30,781 nucleotides of DNA from Streptomyces cyaneofuscatus (GCF_000718135.1 NZ_JOEM01000037.1:1-30781), one strand, 5' to 3'. Positions 16,618 through 24,621 are shown, numbered from the stretch's first letter. The notes: a model not told the origin generated them from the sequence alone. Made by a program: numbers and translations.

Positions 16618-16673
16618 CGAACGGTGAGGTGTCCTGGCCGGATGCACCGTCGCCGGGTGTCGGTGGTCCTCGT

Positions 16674-16679
16674 TAGGGT
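16674..16679 (+). promoter_or_regulatory. Probable leaderless promoter of the PrsW gene
   Basis: TAGGGT fits the -10 consensus and ends six bases before the GTG at 16686, so transcription would start at the start codon itself. The -35 side is not clear. Confidence 0.45.
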
Positions 16680-16685
16680 CGAGGG

Positions 16686-18158
16686 GTGTCCGACGGTTCC
16701 GTGCAGTACCAGCAGCGGCAGCCGGCGGTCCCGGTCCTCCACGAGCAGCGGCCCGAGGAGGTGCTGGGCGCCGTGCCGGAGCGCGGCCGGTGGACGTACC
16801 GGCCGCGCCGCGTCGGCATGGTGTGGCGCAGCAAGGTGTTCCGCGCCGGAACGGTGATCGTGGCGCTCGCGCTGTGCTGGCTGGTGATCCTGGCCCTGGT
16901 CCGCGAGCAGACGGGCCCGGAGGGATTCGTGGTCGGCCTCGGCCTGGCGGTGCTTCCGGTACCGCTCCTGCTCGCCGCCTTCCGCTGGCTGGACCGGGTC
17001 GAGCCGGCCCCCTGGCGGAACCTGATCTTCTCCTTCGCCTGGGGCGCGTGCGCCGCCGCACTCGTCGCGATCATCGCCAACTCGTTCGCGATGCGCTGGA
17101 TCGCCACCGCGACGGCCGACCCGGCGAGCGCCGACACGCTGGGGGCGACGGTGATCGCCCCGGTCGTGGAGGAGAGCGCCAAGGCCGTCTCGATCCTGCT
17201 GGTCTTCATCTTCCGGAGACGGGAGTTCCGGGGCGTGGTCGACGGCATCGTGATCGCCGGCTTCACCGCGACCGGCTTCGCCTTCACCGAGAACATCCTC
17301 TACCTGGGCAACGCCTTCGACGAGGACCAGCAGCTCGGCAGCTCCGGGATCGCCTCGGTGACCGCCGGGACGTTCTTCGTACGGATCGTGATGTCACCGT
17401 TCGCGCATCCGCTGTTCACGGTCCTCACCGGCCTCGGCTTCGGCTTCGCGGCCATCAGCGCCCGCCACCACCGGGTCCGCCGGATCGCCCTGCCCGTGCT
17501 CGGCCTGCTCTTCGCGATGGGCCTGCACGCCCTGTGGAACGGCTCGTCGGCCTTCGGCCCGTACGGCTTCTACGCGGTGTACGGGATGGTGATGGTCCCG
17601 GTCTTCGCGCTGGTGACCTGGCTGGCGGTCTGGTGGCGCCGGCGGGAGCTGCGGACGCTCGCCGCCGAACTCCCCGCATACGCCACGGCCGGCTGGCTGA
17701 CCCCGGCCGAACCCCTGGCGCTCTCCTCGATGCGGACCCGGGGCGTGGCCCGCGACCTGGCCCGCCACTGGCACGGGAAGCAGGACCGGTCGCGGGGGCG
17801 GGCGGCGGCCCGCGCGGTGGCCGAGTACGAGTCGTTCGCGACGACCCTGGCCGGCCTGCGCCGCCGCGCCCGCCACGACGCGGTGGGCCCGGACTTCGCC
17901 GCCCGGGAGCGGGAGCTGCTGCACCACCTCTGGCAACGCCGGGCCATCGCGGGCCCGGCCCTCACGCACGCGGCCCAGATGACCGGCACCGGCCCCTGCC
18001 CGCACCCGTATCCGTACCGCCCGCCGATGCCGCCGTACGGACAGGGGCAGGGACACGGGTACGGCTACGGGTATGGCTACGGGTACGGGCAGGGGCACGG
18101 GACCGCGTACGGCAGCCCGCCCCCGCAGCCGTACCCGTACGGCCGACACAGCCGGTAA
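16686..18158 (+). CDS. PrsW-family intramembrane metalloprotease
   Basis: 490 residues with about eight membrane helices between residues 45 and 320. PrsW hallmarks are present: the EE motif in a helix (APVVEESAKAVSILL), FAFTENILYL, SPFAHPLFT and GLHALWNGSS, which supply the glutamates and histidines of the active site. In Bacillus, PrsW makes the first cut in the anti-sigma factor RsiW; in Streptomyces the substrate is unknown. The cytoplasmic tail is long and ends in an unusual Pro/Gly/Tyr-rich stretch with GYGYGYGYGYG (18000-18140). GTG 16686 is supported by the leaderless promoter pattern and GAGG. A membrane-bound sigma factor, a possible substrate, is encoded 7 kb upstream (inference only). 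Confidence 0.88.
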   Translation: MSDGSVQYQQRQPAVPVLHEQRPEEVLGAVPERGRWTYRPRRVGMVWRSKVFRAGTVIVALALCWLVILALVREQTGPEGFVVGLGLAVLPVPLLLAAFRWLDRVEPAPWRNLIFSFAWGACAAALVAIIANSFAMRWIATATADPASADTLGATVIAPVVEESAKAVSILLVFIFRRREFRGVVDGIVIAGFTATGFAFTENILYLGNAFDEDQQLGSSGIASVTAGTFFVRIVMSPFAHPLFTVLTGLGFGFAAISARHHRVRRIALPVLGLLFAMGLHALWNGSSAFGPYGFYAVYGMVMVPVFALVTWLAVWWRRRELRTLAAELPAYATAGWLTPAEPLALSSMRTRGVARDLARHWHGKQDRSRGRAAARAVAEYESFATTLAGLRRRARHDAVGPDFAARERELLHHLWQRRAIAGPALTHAAQMTGTGPCPHPYPYRPPMPPYGQGQGHGYGYGYGYGYGQGHGTAYGSPPPQPYPYGRHSR

Positions 18159-18188
18159 GGCCCCACCGCGCCTCCCCCGTGACTCACT

Positions 18189-19133
18189 TCAGGCCGACGC
18201 CTCCGTGAGCGCCGCCAGCTCCGCCTCCGTCAGCTCCAGGTCCGCGACGGCCAGCAGCGCGGGGAGCTGCTCGACCGTGCGGGCCGAGGCGATCGGGGCC
18301 GCGACCGTCGGACGGGCGGCGAGCCAGGCGAGGGCGACCGTGGCGATCTCGGCACCCCGTTCCGTGGCGACCCGGTCGAGGGCGGCGAGCACCTTCCGGC
18401 CGCGCTCCGACTCCAGGTGCTCGCCCGCCTTCGCGGAGCGGGCGCTCTCCACGCTCGTACCCGGGCGGTACTTGCCGGTGAGGAAGCCCGAGGCCAGCGC
18501 GTAGTACGGGACGGCGGCGAGGCCGGCGCGGGCGGCGGTCTCCTGGAGCGGGCCCTCGTAGGTGGCGCGGGAGACCAGGTTGTAGTGCGGCTGGAGCGCG
18601 ACGTACCGGGCCAGGCCCTCGCGCTCGGAGAAGTCCAGCGACGCCTGGAGGCGCTCCGGGCTGATGTTGGAGGCGGCGATGTGGCGCACCTTGCCGTCCT
18701 TCACCAGCCCGTCGAGGGCGGTGATGATCTCCTCGACCGGGACGGTCTCGTCGTCGAAGTGCGTGTAGTAGAGGTCGATGTGGTCGGTTCCGAGGCGGCG
18801 CAGCGACTGCTCGGCCGCGCCCTTGATGGTGGCGGCGGAGAGCCCCCTGTAGTCGGGGTGGGCGCCGACCTTGGTGGCCACGACGATGTCGGAGCGGTTG
18901 GCGCGGGAGGCGAGCCACTTGCCGATGACGGTCTCCGACTCACCGCCCTGGTTGCCCTCGACCCAGGCGGAGTAGGCGTCGGCGGTGTCGACGAAGTTGC
19001 CGCCGGCCGCGGCGTAGGCGTCCAGGACGGCGAAGGACCGGTCCTCGTCGGCGGTCCAGCCGAAGACGTTGCCGCCGAGGGAGAGGGGGAAGACCTGGAG
19101 GTCGGAGCTGCCGAGGGTGCGCAGAGAAGTCAT
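18189..19133 (-). CDS. Aldo/keto reductase
   Basis: 314 residues. NADPH-dependent (beta/alpha)8 reductase of the AKR family. Evidence: start motif LGSSDLQVFPLSLGGNVFGW, catalytic Asp/Tyr in FVDTADAYSAW, Lys in DIVVATKVG, His in YTHFDD, QPHYNLVSR, and the cofactor segment VAPIASARTVEQL. It probably reduces aldehydes or ketones of unknown identity. ATG 19133 begins the conserved N-terminus; a longer frame to 19181 lacks a ribosome site. It follows the M23 peptidase gene on the same strand but is separated by a strong terminator, and converges with the PrsW gene. Confidence 0.92.
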   Translation of the reverse strand: MTSLRTLGSSDLQVFPLSLGGNVFGWTADEDRSFAVLDAYAAAGGNFVDTADAYSAWVEGNQGGESETVIGKWLASRANRSDIVVATKVGAHPDYRGLSAATIKGAAEQSLRRLGTDHIDLYYTHFDDETVPVEEIITALDGLVKDGKVRHIAASNISPERLQASLDFSEREGLARYVALQPHYNLVSRATYEGPLQETAARAGLAAVPYYALASGFLTGKYRPGTSVESARSAKAGEHLESERGRKVLAALDRVATERGAEIATVALAWLAARPTVAAPIASARTVEQLPALLAVADLELTEAELAALTEASA

Positions 19134-19194
19134 GTCGGGGTTCAACGGCGGTGGCGGAGCCGCGTATTCCGTCCCCCGCACTTCGGCGGACAGA

Positions 19195-19236
19195 CCGGCA
19201 GCCCTGACGTCGGGGGGTGAGCGTCAGGGCTGCCGG
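19195..19236 (-). terminator. Terminator of the M23 peptidase gene
   Basis: A 15-bp perfect stem (CCGGCAGCCCTGACG with CGTCAGGGCTGCCGG) and a 12-base G-rich loop, between the M23 stop and the aldo/keto reductase start. Confidence 0.8.
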
Positions 19237-19271
19237 GGTATGCGGGGGGGGGACGACGACGAACGACGTCC

Positions 19272-19318
19272 GGGGTCTCAGACGGACGGGGTCTCAGACG
19301 GACGGGGCCTCAGACGGA
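19272..19318. repeat. Three 16-bp tandem repeats over the M23 stop codon
   Basis: GGGGTCTCAGACGGAC at 19272 and 19288, then a variant starting GGGGCC at 19304. Each copy contains the complement of the last codons and stop (Val-stop) of the peptidase gene, so the 3' end of the gene has been duplicated out of frame into the trailer. Confidence 0.9.
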
Positions 19319-20353
19319 GAGGCCCTTGCTGTTCAGCCAGGCCGCCGGGTCCATCGCCGAGCCGCCGGCGGTGCGGACCTCCAGGTGGAGGTGGACGCCG
19401 GTCACGTTGCCGGTCGCGCCCATGCGGCCGATGGTCTCGCCGGTGCTGACCTGCTGGCCGACCGAGACGTCGATCGAGGACTGGTGGGCGTACCAGATCT
19501 CCGTACCGTCCTCCAGCTGGAGGACCGTGCGGTAGCCGTACGAACCGGACCAGCCGGCCGACGTGATCGTGCCGCTGTGCACGGCCTTGAGCGGCGAACC
19601 GGCCGCCCCGGCGAAGTCCAGGCCGGTGTGCTGGCCGGAGGACCACATCGCGCCGGACTGGCCGTAGGTCGAGGTGAGCGTGTACGAGGAGGTCGGCAGG
19701 GTGTAGCTGGCGCGGAGCTTCGCGAGGCGCTCCTCCTCGGCCTTCTTCGCCGCCGCTTCCTCCGCCGCCTTCTTCTCGGCGGCGATCTTGGCCTTGACCG
19801 CGGCCTCGGCCTCGTCCTGCTGCTTCTTCGCCTCGGCGGCGGCCTTCTCGGCCGCGGCCTTCTCCTCGGCGGCCTTGGCCTCGGCGTCGGCGCTGGCCTG
19901 CTGCTGCTCGGCCTGCTGGAGGATGCGGGCGCGCAGGGCCTCGCCGGCGTCGGTGGCGCCCTGGTCGGCCTCGGCGGTCGTGATGCCCGCGGTGGTGAGC
20001 GGGGCGGCGGTGACCGGTGCGGCCTCGGCCTCCTCGGACATGAGGGACCCGACGCCGGGAAGGGACTTGGCGTCGGGGAGGTTGTCCGCGATGGAATCGG
20101 GAAGAGAGATGGAGACCGGCGGCTTGCTCTGGGCGGTGGCCATGCCACCCGCGCCGACGGCCGCTATGACGCCGACCCCGAGGACGGTGGAGCTGCGGGC
20201 GAGACCCCGCTGCTTGGCCACGCGGTGCTTGCCGCGCACGGGACGGATGGACTCCGCGGTGGGGTTCCACTCCTCCCACGTCCGCTCCGGACCACCGAGG
20301 CCATCGGCAGTGAAGGGTGACGGGGCCTCAGGGGCAGGCTTGTTGGACGCCAC
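19310..20353 (-). CDS. M23 (LytM) peptidoglycan endopeptidase
   Basis: 347 residues. A ~50-residue cytoplasmic start is followed by a hydrophobic export/anchor helix (STVLGVGVIAAVGAGGMATA). A long Ala/Glu/Lys coiled coil (about 130-225) leads to a C-terminal LytM domain with both zinc motifs, HTGLDF and HLHLEV, and YGYRTVLQLEDG. It should cut peptide crosslinks in the cell wall outside the membrane. GTG 20353 has AAAGGAG nine bases upstream. The transcript begins with a c-di-AMP riboswitch, as for other cell-wall hydrolases of Streptomyces. Confidence 0.93.
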   Translation of the reverse strand: MASNKPAPEAPSPFTADGLGGPERTWEEWNPTAESIRPVRGKHRVAKQRGLARSSTVLGVGVIAAVGAGGMATAQSKPPVSISLPDSIADNLPDAKSLPGVGSLMSEEAEAAPVTAAPLTTAGITTAEADQGATDAGEALRARILQQAEQQQASADAEAKAAEEKAAAEKAAAEAKKQQDEAEAAVKAKIAAEKKAAEEAAAKKAEEERLAKLRASYTLPTSSYTLTSTYGQSGAMWSSGQHTGLDFAGAAGSPLKAVHSGTITSAGWSGSYGYRTVLQLEDGTEIWYAHQSSIDVSVGQQVSTGETIGRMGATGNVTGVHLHLEVRTAGGSAMDPAAWLNSKGLSV

Positions 20354-20379
20354 GTGGGCGCACTCCTTTCCTTCCTTCT

Positions 20380-20520
20380 CGCCTACCGGGTTAGCTGACG
20401 GGTTCGGAGCAGGAAGGTCTCCTACGGGCCCCTCCGTCTCTCACGAGACACAGGCGTCCGATTCACCCCATGTAGGTGGTTCCCCGGTTCCCTTGCGGGA
20501 TTCGGCGCTCGCGCACGGCG
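20380..20520 (-). ncRNA. c-di-AMP riboswitch (ydaO-yuaA type)
   Basis: On the minus strand the leader of the M23 gene carries the conserved ydaO-type blocks in order: GCCGAATCCCGCAAGGGAAC, ACCGGGGAACC, ATGGGGTGAATCGG, then AGGAGACC, CGAACCCGTCAGCTAACC and GGTAGGCGAGAAGGAAGGA just before the ribosome site. This family senses cyclic di-AMP and normally turns off genes for cell-wall hydrolases in actinobacteria. Edges are approximate. The AT-richer 20521-20727 upstream should carry the promoter, but I could not assign boxes. Confidence 0.9.
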
Positions 20521-20727
20521 CCGTCTCTGACGACGGCTGGGACGACCGCGCTGCGTTATCGAACGTTAATAGACAGACGGGCTCGATTCCAAGCTGTTCC
20601 TGTTGATCATTAACGGCTCCGGCGGGGACTTACCGTCCACAAGCAGCGCGAATCGGACGACTTGACGATCCCTCGCCCACACCTCTTTTTCTGACGGTGT
20701 GTCAACTGTTATGCGGAGCGGTGCCCT

Positions 20728-21957
20728 TCAATTACGCACCGTGTCATCGCCCCGGCCGACGATCTTCACCGTCGTCCGCCGCGGCGGCTGCCCCTCCGCC
20801 GGCCGGCTGACCGCGAGCAGCGCCAAGTCGTCCGTCGACCGGCCCCCGGTGTGCAGCCGTACGTCGTCGGTGAGCGCCGAGAGCAGCTCCTCGGGGCCGG
20901 GGAAGATCCGGCCGCGCAGCCGGGCCGCCGGGTCGTAGAAGACTCCGTTGGCGTCCCGTGCCTCGGAGAGGCCGTCCGTGAAGGCGAGCAGCGTCGACCC
21001 CGGGGGCATCTCCCACTCGTCGGACCGGTCGGGCCACACCCCGAGGTCCATCCCCAGCGGCATCGCGGGCACGGACGGCGCGAGGACCTCGAGGGCTCCG
21101 TCGGCGTGCAGCAGGATGGGCTCCGGGTGACCCCGGTTCACCAGCCGCAGCGAAGCCGAACCCGGCGGGATCTCGGCCAGTACGGCGGTGATGAACCCCT
21201 CCATGGCGTCCAGCCCGTACCGCCGCGTCCCCTCCCGCGCGAGCGCCCGCTCCAGCCGCTGGGCCACCCCCTCCAGGGACCGTTCCTGCTCGGCGGCCTC
21301 CCGGAACGCCCCGATGATCACGGCCACCGCCTCCACGGCGTCCAGCCCCTTGCCGCGCACGTCGCCGACGACCAGGCGTACGCCGTACGGGGTGTCCGCC
21401 ACCGCGAACAGGTCCCCGCCGACGAACTCGTCCGCCTGCGCCGCCTCGTACCGCGCCGCCACCTGGAGCCCGCCGATCCGCTCCGCCGGGGTCGGCAGCA
21501 CGGCCCGCATGGCGGTCTCCGCGATGACGCGCGCCGAGGCCAGCTGCTCGTTGCTGCGGCGCACGACCCCGTTGATGACGAGGGCCAGGGCCGCGGCGGT
21601 GAGGACCGTGATCATCTCGATGACCGGGACGACCTGGGTGGACGTGCCGTCGGAGAGCCGCATCGCGATGACGGAGAGGACCGCGGCCACGCCCGTACGG
21701 ATCGTGCTGGCGAGCGAGAAGAAGGGGGCGGCGATCAGCGGCGCGGCCACGAACAGGGGCACGGCGGTGAAGTTGGGCGGGGCGAGCGAGTCGAAGAGGA
21801 GCCCGCCGCCGATCAGCAGCACGGGCAGCAGCCGGACGAACCGCCGGGTGCCGACGCTCCGGGCCACCACCGGCCTGCCCTTCCCGGTGGAGCCGGGCGC
21901 GGCACGCCCGGGGATCCCGAGGCTTGCCCTCACGAGCCCGCGCCCCTTCTCCGCCAT
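20728..21957 (-). CDS. Membrane PP2C (SpoIIE-type) phosphatase
   Basis: 409 residues. The N-terminal part has about four membrane helices (LLPVLLIGGGLLFDSL, FVAAPLIAAPFFSL, IRTGVAAVLSVIAM, MITVLTAAALALVINGVV). It is followed by a short helical linker and a PP2C/SpoIIE domain: GGLQVAARYEAAQADEFVGGDLFAVA, in short VGGDLF, then VVGDVRGKG, MPLGMD, LAFTDGLSEARD, STDDLALLAV. Conserved metal-binding aspartates are present. It likely dephosphorylates an anti-anti-sigma protein in response to a membrane signal. No partner lies beside it. ATG 21957 follows GGTGGTGGGG. Confidence 0.9.
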   Translation of the reverse strand: MAEKGRGLVRASLGIPGRAAPGSTGKGRPVVARSVGTRRFVRLLPVLLIGGGLLFDSLAPPNFTAVPLFVAAPLIAAPFFSLASTIRTGVAAVLSVIAMRLSDGTSTQVVPVIEMITVLTAAALALVINGVVRRSNEQLASARVIAETAMRAVLPTPAERIGGLQVAARYEAAQADEFVGGDLFAVADTPYGVRLVVGDVRGKGLDAVEAVAVIIGAFREAAEQERSLEGVAQRLERALAREGTRRYGLDAMEGFITAVLAEIPPGSASLRLVNRGHPEPILLHADGALEVLAPSVPAMPLGMDLGVWPDRSDEWEMPPGSTLLAFTDGLSEARDANGVFYDPAARLRGRIFPGPEELLSALTDDVRLHTGGRSTDDLALLAVSRPAEGQPPRRTTVKIVGRGDDTVRN

Positions 21958-22104
21958 CCCCACCACCTGTGCACTCCTGCTGCCCGGTCCGACCACGGCT
22001 GCGGACGGTACCTCGCCCCGTCCAGGCTTCCCGGAGCCGCGCCGTGCGGCGACCCGTCATCGGCCGAATAGGGGGAAGCGGGCCTGGTGCGCAGGCCTCC
22101 GCGG

Positions 22105-22854
22105 TCAGTCGGAGAGCCGGCGCTCGGCGTAGATCGTCAGTGCATCCCGTACGAAGGCGGCGGTGCCGTCCCCGTAGCGATCGTAGTTCTTTCCGAAGCG
22201 CGGATCGGCGACATACATCTCGCCGAGCCCGATGACGTAGGAGCGGCTGGGCTCCCCGGACGACGACGACAGCCACGCGCAGTGCCGCCGGGCGATCTCC
22301 TGGGCCCGCTCACCACCGGCCTCGGCCCCGGTCTCCCGGGCCCTGCCCCAGTCCCGCGCGATGGCCTCGTGCTCGCCGAGGAAGGCCTTCTTCCCGGCCT
22401 CCCCGAGCGAACGCCACCACCGGTCGCCCTCCTCGTACGCCTCGCGGCCCCAGCGCTCGGTCACCTCACGCTCATGAGCGGTGTGGTCGAACCCGTCGAA
22501 CACTTCCTCGGCCATGAGTTCCCTTCCCTCCTGCGTCTTGTGGAGAGTGGTCCGCACCGAGGCGATCTGCCGCCCGATGCGCGCCTGTTCCTGTTCGAGC
22601 AGCCGCAGGTGCGCCCGCAACGCCACGGCCGTGTCCCGCTGCCCTTCGAGCACACCCTTGATGGCGGGCAAGGACAGCCCGAGCTCCCGCAGCAGCAGGA
22701 TGCGCTGCAGCCGGACGAGGGCGTCCTGGTCGTAGTAGCGGTAGCCGTTGCTCCCGAGCCGGCTCGGCGCGAGGAGACCGAGGTCTCCGTAGTGCCGGAG
22801 CGTGCGGCTCGTGGTGCCGGCCTTTCGGGCGATTTCCTGGATGGACCACTCCAT
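22105..22854 (-). CDS. MerR regulator with TipAS-like domain
   Basis: 249 residues. An N-terminal MerR helix-turn-helix (IQEIARKAGTTSRTLRHYGDLGLL, GYRYYDQDALVRLQRIL, given in pieces) and a dimer helix are followed by a TipAS-type ligand domain (EVTERWGREAYEEGD, IARRHCAWL, LGEMYVADPRF, AAFVRDALTIYAERR). TipA responds to thiopeptides by covalent capture on a cysteine just before LGEMYV; here that place is Gly (IGLGEMYV), so a covalent reaction of that type is unlikely. It probably activates its own gene: the promoter has the 19-base spacer and dyad typical of MerR control. Confidence 0.9.
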   Translation of the reverse strand: MEWSIQEIARKAGTTSRTLRHYGDLGLLAPSRLGSNGYRYYDQDALVRLQRILLLRELGLSLPAIKGVLEGQRDTAVALRAHLRLLEQEQARIGRQIASVRTTLHKTQEGRELMAEEVFDGFDHTAHEREVTERWGREAYEEGDRWWRSLGEAGKKAFLGEHEAIARDWGRARETGAEAGGERAQEIARRHCAWLSSSSGEPSRSYVIGLGEMYVADPRFGKNYDRYGDGTAAFVRDALTIYAERRLSD

Positions 22855-22861
22855 GCCGGAA

Positions 22862-22892
22862 ACGCTAGATCTTTACGTTGCGTCAAGGTCAA
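22862..22892 (-). promoter_or_regulatory. MerR-type leaderless promoter
   Basis: On the minus strand, -35 TTGACC (22887-22892) and -10 TAGCGT (22862-22867) are 19 bases apart, the long spacer typical of MerR-controlled promoters. A near-palindrome CTTTACG-TTG-CGTCAAG (22871-22887) fills the spacer. The -10 ends seven bases before the ATG, so the mRNA is probably leaderless. Confidence 0.75.
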
Positions 22893-22916
22893 CCCGGAAC
22901 CCGCCGGGGAACGACT

Positions 22917-22947
22917 CGGGCCCGGCACGCTGTGCGTGCCGGGCCCG
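22917..22947 (-). terminator. Terminator of the initiator tRNA gene
   Basis: A stem of at least 12 bp (GGGCCCGGCACG with CGTGCCGGGCCC) and a 5-base loop, ten bases beyond the tRNA 3' end on the minus strand. Confidence 0.75.
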
Positions 22948-22956
22948 GATCTTCAG

Positions 22957-23030
22957 TAGCGGGGACAGGATTTGAACCTGCGACCTCTGGGTTATGAGCC
23001 CAGCGAGCTACCGAGCTGCTCCACCCCGCG
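22957..23030 (-). tRNA. Initiator tRNA-fMet (CAT)
   Basis: A 74-base cloverleaf on the minus strand. The anticodon loop is CTCATAA between GGG and CCC, the three G-C pairs typical of initiator tRNA. The first base C is unpaired with U72, the other initiator hallmark. The T arm reads GCAGGTTCAAATCCTGT; the discriminator is A. CCA is not encoded. Confidence 0.95.
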
Positions 23031-23088
23031 TCGGTGAACACAACTCTACGCCATCGGAGCGGCCGCCCCGACCACACCCCGTGCGGGG

Positions 23089-23658
23089 TCAGCCGGTCCG
23101 ATGGCGCTGGTAGTAGCGGGCGACGCGGGCCCGGTTGCCGCAGCGGGCGGCCGAGCACCAGCGGCGGCCGGGGTGCGCGGGCACGAAGAGCATCACGCAG
23201 TCCTCGGCTCCGCAGGCCCGCACCCGGCTCCCGGCCGGCCCGGCCAGCAGCGCGGCGGCGTCCTCGGCGAAGAGCGCGGCCAGCCGTACGCCGGGCGCCC
23301 CCTCCCTGCGGGGGACGAGCACGAGCCCCTCCCCACCCTCCCGGACCAGCTCACGGACGAGCGGAGCGGCGGCCAGCGCCCGGTTGATGCCCAGAACGGC
23401 CTCCGGCGGTACGGGCTCCCCGTCCCGGGCGGCGTACAGGGCGGCGGCGATGTGCTCCCGTACGCGACGAAGCTCGGCGAGATCGTCACCGCCGAGCGGA
23501 CCCACGGCTTCCTCGATCCGCCCGGCCTCCAGCGCCAGCCAGGCCCGCAGTCCGGCCACGTCCCCGATCAGGTCGACGGGACCGCTCGCCAGGCGCGGGC
23601 GGGTGTTGACCAGGTCGACGGCGAGGGGCTCACCGATCAGCGGCACGGGGTCGGTCAT
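23089..23658 (-). CDS. CGNR zinc-finger / ABATE-domain regulator
   Basis: 189 residues. The N-terminal ABATE-type domain (GEPLAVDLVNTRP, AELRRVREHIAAAL) is followed by a C-terminal CGNR zinc finger (CGAEDCVMLFVP, GRRWCSAARCGNRARVARYY) thought to bind DNA. It is divergent from an alpha/beta hydrolase gene, which it may control. ATG 23658 has the leaderless pattern TAGCGT-N7-ATG, the same as the MerR gene, so I preferred it to the longer frame at 23688. Confidence 0.9.
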   Translation of the reverse strand: MTDPVPLIGEPLAVDLVNTRPRLASGPVDLIGDVAGLRAWLALEAGRIEEAVGPLGGDDLAELRRVREHIAAALYAARDGEPVPPEAVLGINRALAAAPLVRELVREGGEGLVLVPRREGAPGVRLAALFAEDAAALLAGPAGSRVRACGAEDCVMLFVPAHPGRRWCSAARCGNRARVARYYQRHRTG

Positions 23659-23665
23659 ACCGCTA

Positions 23666-23715
23666 ACGCTACAGCTCCCCATTGACACATTAGCATCAGC
23701 CCGCTCAAACTAATG
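23666..23715. promoter_or_regulatory. Divergent promoter region, CGNR gene and hydrolase
   Basis: For the CGNR gene, TAGCGT (minus strand, 23666-23671) ends seven bases from the ATG. For the hydrolase, TTGACA (23682-23687) is a consensus -35, though its -10 is unclear. An inverted repeat CATTAG (23688-23693) / CTAATG (23710-23715), 16 bases apart, lies across both and may be an operator. Confidence 0.5.
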
Positions 23716-23742
23716 CCACATCTCATCCAGGAGGCATGTGAA

Positions 23743-24621
23743 ATGACGTTACGGACCGCTGTCCCCCGCACGCTTCACCGCCACGTCACCGTCGGAGGCG
23801 TCCAGGTCTTCTACCGCGAGTCGGTCCCCGCCCGCCCCGACGCCCCGGTCCTCCTGCTGCTCCACGGCTTCCCGTCGGCCTCGCACCAGTTCCGCCGCCT
23901 GATCGACGCGCTCGGCGCCCACTACCGCCTGATCGCGCCGGACTACCCGGGCTTCGGCCACACGGAGACCCCCGACGGCTTCGCGTACACCTTCGACCGC
24001 CTAGCCGACATCACCGAGGGCTTCGTGGAGCGGCTCGGCCTGACCCGCTTCGTGATGTACGTCTTCGACTTCGGCGCCCCCGTCGGCTTCCGGCTGGCCC
24101 TGCGCCACCCGGAGCGGATCGCGGGCCTGGTCGTCCAGAACGGCAACGCCTACGAGGAGGGCCTGTCGCCGGACGCCCGCGCCTTCATCGCCCTGCGCCC
24201 GGAGACGCCGGGCGCCGAGGACCGCGTACGGGACCTGCTGACCCTGCCGGCGACCCGGGGCCAGTACGAGGGCGGCACGACGGACCCGGAAGCGGTGTCC
24301 CCCGACGGCTGGACGCTCGACCAGCACTTCCTGGACCGGCCGGGCCGCAAGGAGGCGCAGGTAGCCCTGGCCTTCGACTATCACGGCAACGTCGAGCAGT
24401 ACCCGCACTGGCAGGCCTGGCTGCGCGAGAACACCCCACCCACCCTGATCACCTGGGGCCGCAACGACCCGTTCTTCCCGGAACCGGGGGCCCGCGCCTA
24501 CCTGAGCGACCTGCCCGACGCCGAACTCCACCTCTTCGACACGGGCCACTTCGCCTTGGAGGACCACCTGCCCGCCATCGCCCCGCTGATCGCGGACTTC
24601 CTGGACCGGGCGTGGGGGTGA
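23743..24621 (+). CDS. Alpha/beta hydrolase (dehalogenase/epoxide-hydrolase type), TTA codon
   Basis: 292 residues. The oxyanion motif LLHGFPSASHQFR is followed by a nucleophile elbow VFDFGAPVG, whose Asp suggests the haloalkane-dehalogenase/epoxide-hydrolase branch rather than a serine esterase. A lid, ITWGRNDPFFPEPGA (acid) and DTGHFALED (catalytic His) complete the fold. The substrate is unknown. ATG 23743 has CAGGAGG eight bases upstream; the frame from 23713 lacks a ribosome site. The third codon is TTA (23749-23751), so expression should depend on bldA. Confidence 0.9.
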   Translation: MTLRTAVPRTLHRHVTVGGVQVFYRESVPARPDAPVLLLLHGFPSASHQFRRLIDALGAHYRLIAPDYPGFGHTETPDGFAYTFDRLADITEGFVERLGLTRFVMYVFDFGAPVGFRLALRHPERIAGLVVQNGNAYEEGLSPDARAFIALRPETPGAEDRVRDLLTLPATRGQYEGGTTDPEAVSPDGWTLDQHFLDRPGRKEAQVALAFDYHGNVEQYPHWQAWLRENTPPTLITWGRNDPFFPEPGARAYLSDLPDAELHLFDTGHFALEDHLPAIAPLIADFLDRAWG

